Part shown: piece after piece, positions 7,441 through 15,352 of the stretch
Layout: the number at the start of each line of letters is the position of its first letter
How positions within the stretch are numbered: the stretch's first letter is position 1
Origin: Williamsia maris
GTDB taxonomy: Bacteria > Actinomycetota > Actinomycetes > Mycobacteriales > Mycobacteriaceae
Direction of reading: 5' to 3'
Length of the DNA stretch: 64,000 nucleotides
NCBI RefSeq assembly: GCF_024171815.1
Contig: NZ_JAMTCJ010000002.1
Coordinates: forward strand, 1,302,001-1,366,000
Notes under the pieces: generated by a model
Database searches by the model: none
Told to the model about the DNA's origin: nothing
Seen by the model: only the letters and a program-made list of their open reading frames with translations
Translations under genes and position numbers: made by a program

Positions 7441-8591
7441 CCGGCCACACCCACCCGGGGGAGCACCGGCACGATCACCCGCATCCGCATGACCACCCGC
7501 ACGATCACGACCACCCCCGGTCTCGCCTGAGATCGCTGGTGCCGCATGCCCTGACGCCGCACAGTCACGACTCGGCGGACAAGGTCGACGAGGCGATGGA
7601 ATCGAGCGCGATCGGGATCCGGACGGTCGTGATCAGCATGGGCGTCCTCCTGGTCACCGCGGTCGCGCAGCTCATGGTGGCGTGGGTGTCGGGATCGGTT
7701 GCGCTCCTTGCGGACACGATCCACAACTTCTCCGACGCCCTGACCGCGGTGCCGATCTGGATCGCGTTCGTCATCGGACGGCGCGCCCCGACGCGTCGCT
7801 ACACCTACGGATTCGGCCGCGCCGAGGACCTCGCGGGCCTGTTCGTCATCGCGATGATCCTGCTGTCGGCGATCGTCGCCGGTTACGAGGCCATCCGCCG
7901 ACTCGTCGACCCGACTCCGCTGTCGCACCTCGGGTGGGTGGCCGCAGCGGGTGTGATCGGCTTCGTCGGCAACGAGATGGTGGCGCAGTACCGGATACGG
8001 GTCGGTCGGCAGATCGGTTCGGTCGCGCTGATCGCGGACGGAAAGCACGCCCGCACCGACGGGTTCACGTCGCTGGCGGTCATCGCCGGTGTGACCGGCG
8101 CGGCGCTGGGGTTTCCCCTCGCCGACCCGATCGTGGGTCTGATCATCACCGCGGCGATCGTGACGGTGCTGTGCTCGGCGGCGCGAGATGTGTTCCGCCG
8201 CCTCATGGACGGCGTCGACCCGGCGATCGTCGGATCGGCCGAGCAGATCCTGGCGCAGGTCCCGGGTGTCGAATCGGTCGCCGGCGTGCGGATGCGGTGG
8301 ATCGGACACTCACTACACGCCGAGGCCGAACTCGACGTGTCGACATCGAGCTCGCTCATGGACGCGCACCGCCTGGCCCACCGGGCGGAGACCGACCTCA
8401 TCGCCGGGGTCCCACGGGTGACCAGCGCGCTGGTGCACGCCTACCCGGCCATCGGCCCCGAGACGTCAGACGACCGTGAGCTCCTCGGTGGCCGCGACGC
8501 GACCGGCGGTTCGTTGACGACGCCCGCCGACGATGCGGCACACCACGTAGATCAGGAACGAGATGGTGGTCACGAACACCGACACCGGTAG
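7437..8591 (+). CDS. Cation diffusion facilitator (CDF) metal exporter
   Basis: A 384-residue CDF transporter that should export divalent metal in exchange for protons. The N-terminus (1-45) is very His/Asp-rich. Six membrane helices follow, with the family's metal site in helix 2 (LADTIHNFSDA, an HxxxD) and helix 5 (DGKHARTDG, a second HxxxD), then a cytosolic domain. It is coupled to the KmtR-like gene by ATGA, so Ni/Co (possibly Zn) is the expected substrate. The recognisable domain ends near AYPAIGP; the last roughly 45 residues lie antisense to the end of the ABC permease gene and finish in a His-rich tail (HHVDQ, GHEHRHR). The 126-base overlap suggests the original stop was lost. Confidence 0.88.
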   Translation: MTGHTHPGEHRHDHPHPHDHPHDHDHPRSRLRSLVPHALTPHSHDSADKVDEAMESSAIGIRTVVISMGVLLVTAVAQLMVAWVSGSVALLADTIHNFSDALTAVPIWIAFVIGRRAPTRRYTYGFGRAEDLAGLFVIAMILLSAIVAGYEAIRRLVDPTPLSHLGWVAAAGVIGFVGNEMVAQYRIRVGRQIGSVALIADGKHARTDGFTSLAVIAGVTGAALGFPLADPIVGLIITAAIVTVLCSAARDVFRRLMDGVDPAIVGSAEQILAQVPGVESVAGVRMRWIGHSLHAEAELDVSTSSSLMDAHRLAHRAETDLIAGVPRVTSALVHAYPAIGPETSDDRELLGGRDATGGSLTTPADDAAHHVDQERDGGHEHRHR

Positions 8592-9350
8592 TCCCGGCGC
8601 GAGCGAGAGGACCACGCCGCCGACGCCGGCCACCTCGGCGAACACGATGGAGGCCAGTACGACCTTCGCCGGGTTCGAGGTGATCCGCGCGGCCGCGGCC
8701 GCGGGGGTGATGATCAGCGACATCACCAACAGGGCGCCGATGATCTGGACGCACTGCGCGACGCTGGCGCCGAGCAGGACGGCGAACACGACCGAGAGGG
8801 TGCGGGTGGGCAGCCCGAGTGCCTCGGCCACGCGCGGGTCGGTGCTGGCGAACATCAACGGGCGGTAGATCACGGCGAGGACGACGATCACGATCACCGT
8901 GGTCACGATGACCGCGGTCAGGCCGCGGGTGCCGACGCTGACGACCTGTCCGGCAAGGAGATTGAAGCCGGTGCCCGGACGTCCGTAGAGCGCGATGAAC
9001 AGCACGCCGAGCCCGAGTCCGAACGCCATGACGACGCCGATCACCGAATCACGATCGCGTGCCCGGTTTCCGAGCAACCCGAAGATGACCGCGGCGATGA
9101 TCGATCCGACCACGCCGCCGACGTTGACCCCGACACCGACGAGCAGCGCGGCCGCGGCACCGGTGAAGGAGAGCTCGGCCGTGCCGTGCACGGCGAACGC
9201 CATCTGACGCGAGACCACCAGCGGCCCGAGCAGTCCGCCGAGGAGCCCGAGCAGGATCAGCGCGATCAGGGCCTGCTGGACGAAGTCGCGCTGCAACAGG
9301 TCGCCGGTGGTGGCGAAGTCGAAGAAGTCCGACCACGAGCGGTCGTTCAT
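8466..9350 (-). CDS. Metal ABC transporter permease (ZnuB/MntB family)
   Basis: A 294-residue integral membrane protein of the ABC-3 family with eight or nine hydrophobic segments. It opens with a DFATTGDLLQRDFVQQALIA stretch, and LMFASTDPRVAEALGLP near residue 170 is the family's cytoplasmic loop. It forms the channel of a periplasmic-binding-type importer for Zn or Mn. The start overlaps the ATPase stop by ATGA, so the two are translationally coupled. Its 3' end overlaps the convergent CDF gene by 126 bases. Confidence 0.87.
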   Translation of the reverse strand: MNDRSWSDFFDFATTGDLLQRDFVQQALIALILLGLLGGLLGPLVVSRQMAFAVHGTAELSFTGAAAALLVGVGVNVGGVVGSIIAAVIFGLLGNRARDRDSVIGVVMAFGLGLGVLFIALYGRPGTGFNLLAGQVVSVGTRGLTAVIVTTVIVIVVLAVIYRPLMFASTDPRVAEALGLPTRTLSVVFAVLLGASVAQCVQIIGALLVMSLIITPAAAAARITSNPAKVVLASIVFAEVAGVGGVVLSLAPGLPVSVFVTTISFLIYVVCRIVGGRRQRTAGRVAATEELTVV

Positions 9351-10186
9351 CCCGCCGCCTCGACATCGATGGCGGGAGTTCCGTGATCGCCGTGGCAGGC
9401 GGCCTCATCGGCGCCGACGACCACGAGGCGATCGCGCACCCGCAGCACGTCGACCTTGGTCCGGTAGAGCTCGCTGAGCGTCTGTGAGTTCATCACCTCG
9501 TCGGTCGTGCCGATCCGGAACCGGCCGTCGACGAGATAGACGACGCGGTCGACGTAGGGCAGGACCGGGTTGATCTCATGGGTCACGAAGACCACGGCCG
9601 TGCCCGCCGAACGCCGACGGCGGTCGATGAGCGCCGCCACGCGTGCCTGATTGGCGGGGTCGAGACTCAGCAGCGGTTCGTCGCAGAGCAAGACGACGGG
9701 ATCACTGGCCAGCGCCTGCGCGACCCGGAGACGTTGCTGCTCGCCGCCGGACAGCAGACCGAGGGGCGCGTCGGCGAATCCGCGCGCGTCCACCTGGTCG
9801 ATGGCCAGGTCGACCTTCTCCTTGCGCTGCTTGCGGTTTCGGAACCCGATGCCCCAGCTGCGACCGTCGACACCGAGTCCGACGAGATCGCGTCCGCGCA
9901 GCGGGACACCCTCGTCGTGCGGGTGCTGCTGCGGGATGTAGCCGATCGACGCCCTGTTCGTGCCCGCACGTCCACCGATGCTGATCTCGCCCGCGTCGAG
10001 CTGGTACTGGCCCAGCAGCGTCCGCAACAGCGAGGTCTTGCCTGATCCGTTGGGGCCCAGGATGGCCACGAACTCGCCCGGTGCGACGGACAGGTCGAAG
10101 TCGCTCCACAGCACGCGTGGTCCGAAAGACAGTCGGCCGCCGCTGATCTCGATCGCGGGGGCCACCGCGGTGGAAGGCTCGTGCAT
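9347..10186 (-). CDS. Metal ABC transporter ATPase (ZnuC/MntA type)
   Basis: A 279-residue ABC ATPase that powers the adjacent permease. Walker A GPNGSGKTSLL (about 44-54), signature LLSGGEQQR, Walker B VVLLCDEPLLSLD and the switch histidine in FVTHEINP are all present. An SD-like AGGA lies eight bases before the ATG, and the gene starts 10 bases after the substrate-binding gene's stop. The three genes form one operon: binding protein, ATPase, permease. Confidence 0.88.
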   Translation of the reverse strand: MHEPSTAVAPAIEISGGRLSFGPRVLWSDFDLSVAPGEFVAILGPNGSGKTSLLRTLLGQYQLDAGEISIGGRAGTNRASIGYIPQQHPHDEGVPLRGRDLVGLGVDGRSWGIGFRNRKQRKEKVDLAIDQVDARGFADAPLGLLSGGEQQRLRVAQALASDPVVLLCDEPLLSLDPANQARVAALIDRRRRSAGTAVVFVTHEINPVLPYVDRVVYLVDGRFRIGTTDEVMNSQTLSELYRTKVDVLRVRDRLVVVGADEAACHGDHGTPAIDVEAAG

Positions 10187-10196
10187 GAGGGGCGTC

Positions 10197-11117
10197 CTAG
10201 CTGACGGCGGTGGCGATCGCGTCCACAGTAGCCGTCTGCCACGCGATGTAGTCGGTGACTCCGGCGGGCAGGGTCTCGGTCAGCCTGACCACCGGCAGTC
10301 CGTTGCCCTCCGCGGTGGTGAGCAGGTTCTTGGTGATGTCGTCGACGGCCTGGGTGTTGTAGAGCAGCGCCCGGACGGTTTTGTCGCGGATCAGGTCCTG
10401 CGTGGTCGCGATGTCCGCGGCGGCCGGGTCCTGACCGGACTCCACGGCCTCGGTGAAGCCCTCGGGCGTCGCGTCGATCAGGCCGGCGTCGGCCAGCAGG
10501 TAGGCCGCCAGCGGCTCGGTCTGCGCGACCTTCTCGCCGTTGTGGGCGGCCTTGATCTGCGCGAGTCGGGTCTTGAGTCCGTCGATCTTCGCGGTGAAGG
10601 CGCTCGCGTTGGCCCGGAAGGTCGACGCGTCGTCGGGCGCCTTGTCGGCCAGCGCGCCGGCGATCTTGTCGGCCACGCCCGCGACGACGGTCAGGTTGTA
10701 GAAGAAGTGCTCGTTGACCGCACCGGCCTTCGTGGAGGCGTCCGGGTTGAGCCCCTTGTAGACGTCGTCGGCGTTGACCACCGCGGCGTCGGGCCCCTTC
10801 TCGGCCTCGTCCATGTAGTGGTCGTAGTCGGCGCCGTTGAGCACCACGACCCCGGCGTCGGCGATCTTCGCGGTGTCGCGGGCGGTGGCCTCGAACTCGT
10901 GCGGGTCACCGTCGGGTGAGGTGTAGAGCGAGGTGACGTCGGCCTTGTCGCCGGCCACGGCGGTGGCCACCGACCCCCAGACGTCGGTCGAGGCGACGAC
11001 CGAGATGCGGCCTGAGTCCGACGACGTCGACGACGAACCGCAGGCGGCCAGCGGTGCGGCGCCGAGCGTGACGACGGCGAGAGCGATCAGTGTGCGGGAG
11101 CGACGTGACGGCGACAT
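10197..11117 (-). CDS. Metal ABC transporter substrate-binding lipoprotein (ZnuA/cluster A-I)
   Basis: A 306-residue lipoprotein with a basic start, hydrophobic core and lipobox LAAC (about 23-26). It belongs to the ZnuA/PsaA family that captures Zn or Mn outside the membrane. The first two ligand positions look normal (DPHEFE, NEHFFYN). At the place where ZnuA has its third histidine the sequence reads QTEPLAAYL, so a glutamate is likely, and the usual fourth acidic position reads YNTQ. No His-rich loop is present. This makes the metal uncertain, with Mn as likely as Zn. The ATG is probably leaderless, with TACCAT eight bases upstream. Confidence 0.85.
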   Translation of the reverse strand: MSPSRRSRTLIALAVVTLGAAPLAACGSSSTSSDSGRISVVASTDVWGSVATAVAGDKADVTSLYTSPDGDPHEFEATARDTAKIADAGVVVLNGADYDHYMDEAEKGPDAAVVNADDVYKGLNPDASTKAGAVNEHFFYNLTVVAGVADKIAGALADKAPDDASTFRANASAFTAKIDGLKTRLAQIKAAHNGEKVAQTEPLAAYLLADAGLIDATPEGFTEAVESGQDPAAADIATTQDLIRDKTVRALLYNTQAVDDITKNLLTTAEGNGLPVVRLTETLPAGVTDYIAWQTATVDAIATAVS

Positions 11118-11125
11118 AATCGCAA

Positions 11126-11146
11126 ATGGTAACCGTTGTCGGTAAC
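11126..11146. promoter_or_regulatory. Promoter and candidate metalloregulator site of the metal ABC operon
   Basis: On the minus strand TACCAT (11126-11131) is eight bases before the ATG at 11117. GTTACC occurs twice in direct orientation, 13 bases apart, and the downstream copy overlaps the -10. Spacing of a little more than one helical turn suits a repressor such as Zur or a MntR-like protein, but the sequence is not a clean match to a Zur box, so the regulator is left open. Confidence 0.4.
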
Positions 11147-11165
11147 ACCTCCAATTCGGACGCGA

Positions 11166-13376
11166 TCAGGTCGGGACGGCGACCCCGGTGCTGCTGACGT
11201 CGATCACCCGGGCGGTGGTGATGTCGAAGAACAGTCCGGCTACGCGGAGCTTGCCGTCGGCGATCGCCCGGCCCACCAGGGGATGGCGCTGCAGGGTCTG
11301 CACCTGGATCGCCACGTTGACGATCGCGAGCTGGTCGGCCTCGCAGAAGCCGGCCTCGGCGGCACTGCGACCGGCCGGGTGCCCGCTGCGGAAGGCCGCG
11401 AGCGACGGGGCGGCGTTGCTGAGCCAGCTGCTCAGAGCGCTGTCGTCGTCGCTGCCCGCCAGCAGTCCCTTCATCGCGCCGCAGGACGAATGCCCGCACA
11501 CGACAATCGAACTCACGCCGAGGTTGTTGATCGCGAACTCCAGCGCCGCCTCGACCGAGGTGTCCTGGTTGGTCTCGGTGGGCACCAGGTTGCCGATGTT
11601 GCGGATGGTGAACAGATCGCCGGGTCCGCTGGAGGTGATCACGTTGGGCACCACGCGCGAGTCGGCGCAGGTCAGGAACAGCGAGTCCGGATCCTGGCTG
11701 TCGGACAGGTCGGTCATGTGCTCGAGCAGTGCGTCGGCGTTGGACCGGTGGTACTCCTGCACGCCGCTCTTGATCGAACGGAGGATCGGCGAGGCATCGG
11801 GGTCGGCGTTCGCGTCGGGACGGTGCTGCCAGGTCTTCCACGGCGCGAGGCCCAGGGCCTTCGTGGCCACCGGGTGACGCTTCGGCGGGGCCTTGGGGGC
11901 ATCGGCCAGGTGGGCCTGCCCGATCTCCTCGATCGCGACGGTTCCGCCGTTGGCCTCGTGCGCCCACTTCCAGTCCTCGATCATCTCCGAGGCGGCGTTG
12001 TCGAGGAAGTCGGTGTCGAGGTTGATCGTCACCCGGGCCTGCGCCGGGACGCGGCCGAGGGCCTTGGACAGACGCGGCAGTGCCAGGAAGCTCAGCGAGC
12101 CGTGGATCGTGATCTGCCACTGCCGCGACGCCTCGGTGCCGATCGGCGCGGAGGTGATCTGCGCACGGACCACGCGCCACACGACGATCAGGACCGCGAT
12201 GGCCAGGCCGATGCCGACGCCCTCGAGGAGGTTGAGGAACACCACGGCGAGCACGGTGATCACGTAGACCCAGAGATCGCCGGTCTTTAGTGCGAGCTTC
12301 ATGTGTGCGGTCTTGACCAGCTGGATGCCGATCACGACGAGCAGACCGGCCAGGGCCGCCATCGGGATCTGCTCGACGAGTGCGGTGAGCAGCACCGAGA
12401 AGATCAGGATCCAGACGCCGTGCAGGATGGCCGACGCACGGGTGCGGGCGCCGGACGCGACGTTGGTGGAGCTGCGCACGATGACACCGGTGACCGGCAG
12501 TCCGCCGGCCATGCCGGAGATCATGTTCGCGCTGCCCTGTCCGAGCATCTCGCGGTTGAAGTCGCTGCGCGGACCGGTGTGCATCTTGTCGACGGCGACC
12601 GCGGACAACAGTGACTCGACGCTGGCGATCAGCGCCACGGTGAGGACGCCGAGAACAACGGCACCCCAGTTGCCGCTGGGCAGTTCGGGCAGAGCGAGCG
12701 CATCGAAGAAGTTGCCGTCGATCGAGATCTTGTCGATGTTCAGACCGGCGAACATGGTGATCAGCGTGGCGCCGACGATGGCGACCAGCGGCCCGGGCAC
12801 CTTGCGCACCTTCGCGGGCAGCGTCGGCCAGGTGAGCATCACGGCGACGACGAGACCGCCGATGAGCAGGTCGGCCCAGTGCAGGTCGATGATCGAGCCG
12901 GGCAGAGCGGTGAGGTTCTCCATCGCCGAGCTCTGCGACTGTCCGCCGAGCAGGACGTGGATCTGCTGGAGCGCGATGGTGATACCGATGCCTGCCAGCA
13001 TCGCGTGCACCACCACCGGTGCGATGGCCAGCGCGGCCTGCGCGATCCGGCTCAGACCGAACACGATCTGCAGCATTCCTGCGCCGACGGTGATGAAGCA
13101 GGTGACCTTGAACCCGAAGTTCGCGATGAGTTCGGCGACCACCACCGTCAGCCCGGCGGCCGGACCGCTGACCTGCAGTGGTGCCCCGCCGAGGGAGCCG
13201 GCGACGATGCCACCGACGACCGCGGCGATCAGTCCGGCCATCACCGGCGCGCCGGAGGCGATGGCGATACCGAGCGAGAGTGGCAGAGCGACCAGGAAGA
13301 CCACGAGGGAGGCGGGGACGTCGTAGCGGACCACGTCTCGGGCGTTGAACGACGTCAGTGCAGCTGGCATGTGCAT
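11166..13376 (-). CDS. SulP-family anion transporter fused to a beta-carbonic anhydrase
   Basis: A 736-residue fusion like M. tuberculosis Rv3273. Residues 1-400 are the SulP/SLC26 membrane domain with about ten helices (VPASLVVFLVALPLSLGIAI, GLPVTGVIVRSSTNV). About 410-500 is a STAS-like cytosolic segment (ITIHGSLSFLALPRL). About 520-736 is a beta-carbonic anhydrase with zinc ligands in LTCADSRVV and CGHSSCGAMKG. The enzyme interconverts CO2 and bicarbonate, so the transporter probably carries bicarbonate or a related anion. I chose ATG 13376 because TACGTT (minus strand, 13384-13389) stands seven bases upstream; a TTG nine bases earlier overlaps that hexamer. Confidence 0.87.
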   Translation of the reverse strand: MHMPAALTSFNARDVVRYDVPASLVVFLVALPLSLGIAIASGAPVMAGLIAAVVGGIVAGSLGGAPLQVSGPAAGLTVVVAELIANFGFKVTCFITVGAGMLQIVFGLSRIAQAALAIAPVVVHAMLAGIGITIALQQIHVLLGGQSQSSAMENLTALPGSIIDLHWADLLIGGLVVAVMLTWPTLPAKVRKVPGPLVAIVGATLITMFAGLNIDKISIDGNFFDALALPELPSGNWGAVVLGVLTVALIASVESLLSAVAVDKMHTGPRSDFNREMLGQGSANMISGMAGGLPVTGVIVRSSTNVASGARTRASAILHGVWILIFSVLLTALVEQIPMAALAGLLVVIGIQLVKTAHMKLALKTGDLWVYVITVLAVVFLNLLEGVGIGLAIAVLIVVWRVVRAQITSAPIGTEASRQWQITIHGSLSFLALPRLSKALGRVPAQARVTINLDTDFLDNAASEMIEDWKWAHEANGGTVAIEEIGQAHLADAPKAPPKRHPVATKALGLAPWKTWQHRPDANADPDASPILRSIKSGVQEYHRSNADALLEHMTDLSDSQDPDSLFLTCADSRVVPNVITSSGPGDLFTIRNIGNLVPTETNQDTSVEAALEFAINNLGVSSIVVCGHSSCGAMKGLLAGSDDDSALSSWLSNAAPSLAAFRSGHPAGRSAAEAGFCEADQLAIVNVAIQVQTLQRHPLVGRAIADGKLRVAGLFFDITTARVIDVSSTGVAVPT

Positions 13377-13383
13377 GCGGGCC

Positions 13384-13389
13384 AACGTA
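13384..13389 (-). promoter_or_regulatory. Leaderless -10 of the SulP-carbonic anhydrase gene
   Basis: TACGTT on the minus strand, seven bases before ATG 13376. The region behind it (13395-13450) is notably AT-rich for this genome and can hold a -35. The hexamer decides the start against the TTG at 13385. Confidence 0.5.
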
Positions 13390-13490
13390 GCCAGCGAATG
13401 TTAAAGGGACCTTAAATTGATTGCCAAGAGTTGAAAAAGACCTGAAGTCTGGCCCGCACCACTGACGCGCCGTTGCTCCCATGTGGGAAT

Positions 13491-14090
13491 TCACAGTGGA
13501 CGACGGTGACCCGGACCACGTCGGACCGGTTCGGCCGAGATGATCACGGGCACCAGATACCGCCGCACCAGGTGCTCCATGTCGGACTCCGGCACGGGCA
13601 CGATCAGGAAGGAGACGACGATCCGCACGACCCATTCGACGTCGCGGGCGTCGCCCGATCCGCCCAGAAGCTCGACGAATCGACTGGTCACCGCGGCGAT
13701 CATCTCCGACGACATCGCCAGGGCCCCGGTCGTGGCGGCCGAGTCGGGTGCGAACCACGCCATCAGCGCCGGGTTCGTGCGCACTCCGGCCACCGCTACG
13801 ACCACGGCCGCGGTGAGGCGGTCGGCGGGATCGTCGATCTCGCCTGTTGTGTCCTCGATGGTCCGTGCGATCACCCGGGTGGACCGGTCGATGTAGGCGA
13901 GGTGCAGGTCCGCGCGGCCGGGGAAGTACCGGTAGAGCGTCGCCCGGGAGCAGCCGGCGGCGTCGGCGATCTGGCGCATCGTGACGCCTGCGACCCCCTG
14001 TCGGAAGAACAACTCCTCGGCGATGGTCAGCAGCTTGTCCCGGGCCGCCGACGAGCGTTCGTCGCGCAACCAGTCGGTGTCGGGACTCAC
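13491..14090 (-). CDS. TetR-family repressor
   Basis: A 199-residue TetR protein. The N-terminal helix-turn-helix spans about 15-60 (KLLTIAEELFFRQGVAGVT, then CSRATLYRYFPGRADL); the rest is an all-helical ligand-binding domain. The start is GTG 14090, overlapping the P450 stop as GTGA. It therefore lies second in the P450 operon and probably represses it in response to a P450 substrate or product. A palindrome over the P450 promoter is the likely operator. Confidence 0.82.
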   Translation of the reverse strand: MSPDTDWLRDERSSAARDKLLTIAEELFFRQGVAGVTMRQIADAAGCSRATLYRYFPGRADLHLAYIDRSTRVIARTIEDTTGEIDDPADRLTAAVVVAVAGVRTNPALMAWFAPDSAATTGALAMSSEMIAAVTSRFVELLGGSGDARDVEWVVRIVVSFLIVPVPESDMEHLVRRYLVPVIISAEPVRRGPGHRRPL

Positions 14091-15313
14091 GGCTGTGCGC
14101 AGAACGTGACGGTGGTCGGACGTCGGACGTAGTTGCCGCCGGCCCACTCGACGGTGTCGGGGTCGATCGCGAAGTCCGGGCACCGGCGTAGGAGTTCGGT
14201 GAGTGCGACGCGGGCCTGCATGCGGGCGGCGGCCGCGCCGAGGCAGTGGTGCGCGCCGTGGCTGAAGGAGAGGATCCCGCGCGGGTCCCTGGTCACGTCG
14301 AGTTCGTCGGCATCGTCGCCGTAGGCGTCGTGGTCCCGGTTGGCCGCGCCGTAACAGAGCAGTACCTTCGCCCCGGCCGGGATGGTCGCGGTCGGGTACT
14401 CCACCTCACGTGTGGTGGTGCGTGCGAGGCCCTGGACGGGTGAGGTGAGTCGGAGGAGTTCCTCGACGGCGGGGCGGATCGCGGCGGGGTCGTCGACGAG
14501 GATCCGACGTTGGGCATGGTCGGCGTGCAGCAACTGCACTGCACCACCGAGCATCCCGGTGGTGGTGTCGTTGCCGCCGGTGACCATCGTGAACGTGAAC
14601 GCCAGGACCGACAGCACGCCTGCGGTGTCGCCGTCGGCGCCCACGCCCGCCGACACCAGTTGCGAGACGGTGTCGTCGCCGGGATGGACTCGACGATGGG
14701 CGATCAGCCCGTCGAAGTAGGCCATCATCTCCATGATCGCCGCGCCTGCCGATGCGCTCGCGTCGGCGAACCCGCCGTCGGAGGCGGCCGCGGCCACCAC
14801 GGCGTCGGTCCAGCGATCGAAGCTCGACCGGTCGGACTCCGGGACACCGAGGTAGTGCGCGACCACCATCGACGGCAGGGGCTTGAACAGCTCGGCGACG
14901 ATGTCGCCGGTGCCGAGGTCGCGAAGGCGTTCGATGCGCTCGACGACGAACTCGCGCACCGCCGGTTCGAGCGACTCGACCTGACGCGGGGTGAACCCGC
15001 GGGCCACCAGCCGCCGGAAGGCGGTGTGGTCGGGCGGGTCGAGCATCACCATCGGCGGGTTGTCGGCCAGGCCGATCGCCTCGAGTTCGCCCTGGTTGAC
15101 CGTCAGCCCGCCCGCCGACGAGAAGGTCGTGGTGTCGGCCGCGGCCGCGGTGACGTCGCGGTGCCGGGTCAGGACCCAGAACTCGGCCCCGGGGGTGACG
15201 CAGTGGTGGACCGGGTCCCGGTCGCGCAGGTCGGCGTACATGCCGAACGGGTCGCGCCAGGACGGTCCGGACCGCAACGTGAAGCCCGGGGTGGTCGACA
15301 CAGTCGCTGACAT
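14087..15313 (-). CDS. Cytochrome P450 monooxygenase
   Basis: A 408-residue soluble bacterial P450. The I-helix has GGNDTTTGM, the K-helix EELLRL (ExxR), and the heme-binding loop FSHGAHHCLG carries the Cys thiolate. P450s insert one oxygen atom into a substrate using electrons from a ferredoxin; no redox partner lies nearby. An in-frame ATG at 15331 exists, but CATCAT (minus strand, 15320-15325) six bases before 15313, with TTGACA 17 bases further up, favours 15313. The substrate is unknown. Confidence 0.87.
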   Translation of the reverse strand: MSATVSTTPGFTLRSGPSWRDPFGMYADLRDRDPVHHCVTPGAEFWVLTRHRDVTAAAADTTTFSSAGGLTVNQGELEAIGLADNPPMVMLDPPDHTAFRRLVARGFTPRQVESLEPAVREFVVERIERLRDLGTGDIVAELFKPLPSMVVAHYLGVPESDRSSFDRWTDAVVAAAASDGGFADASASAGAAIMEMMAYFDGLIAHRRVHPGDDTVSQLVSAGVGADGDTAGVLSVLAFTFTMVTGGNDTTTGMLGGAVQLLHADHAQRRILVDDPAAIRPAVEELLRLTSPVQGLARTTTREVEYPTATIPAGAKVLLCYGAANRDHDAYGDDADELDVTRDPRGILSFSHGAHHCLGAAAARMQARVALTELLRRCPDFAIDPDTVEWAGGNYVRRPTTVTFCAQP

Positions 15314-15319
15314 GTCCCG

Positions 15320-15348
15320 ATGATGAGACACATCAGCGAAAGTGTCAA
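15320..15348 (-). promoter_or_regulatory. P450 operon promoter with embedded palindrome
   Basis: On the minus strand: -35 TTGACA (15343-15348), 17-base spacer, -10 CATCAT (15320-15325), then six bases to the ATG. GACAC (15327-15331 read on plus) and GTGTC (15342-15346) form an inverted repeat with 10 bases between arms, lying in the spacer and -35. This is a suitable binding site for the operon's own TetR protein. Function inferred. Confidence 0.55.
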
Positions 15349-15352
15349 TGAT

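Noticed and set aside
13441-13490. Possible terminator behind the TetR gene
   Set aside because: No convincing stem-loop was found, only AT-rich sequence more likely to be promoter DNA for the SulP fusion.
10906-13758. 950-residue open frame on the minus strand
   Set aside because: It runs out of frame through the SulP-carbonic anhydrase gene; the product is Arg-rich without motifs, whereas the SulP frame has full domains.
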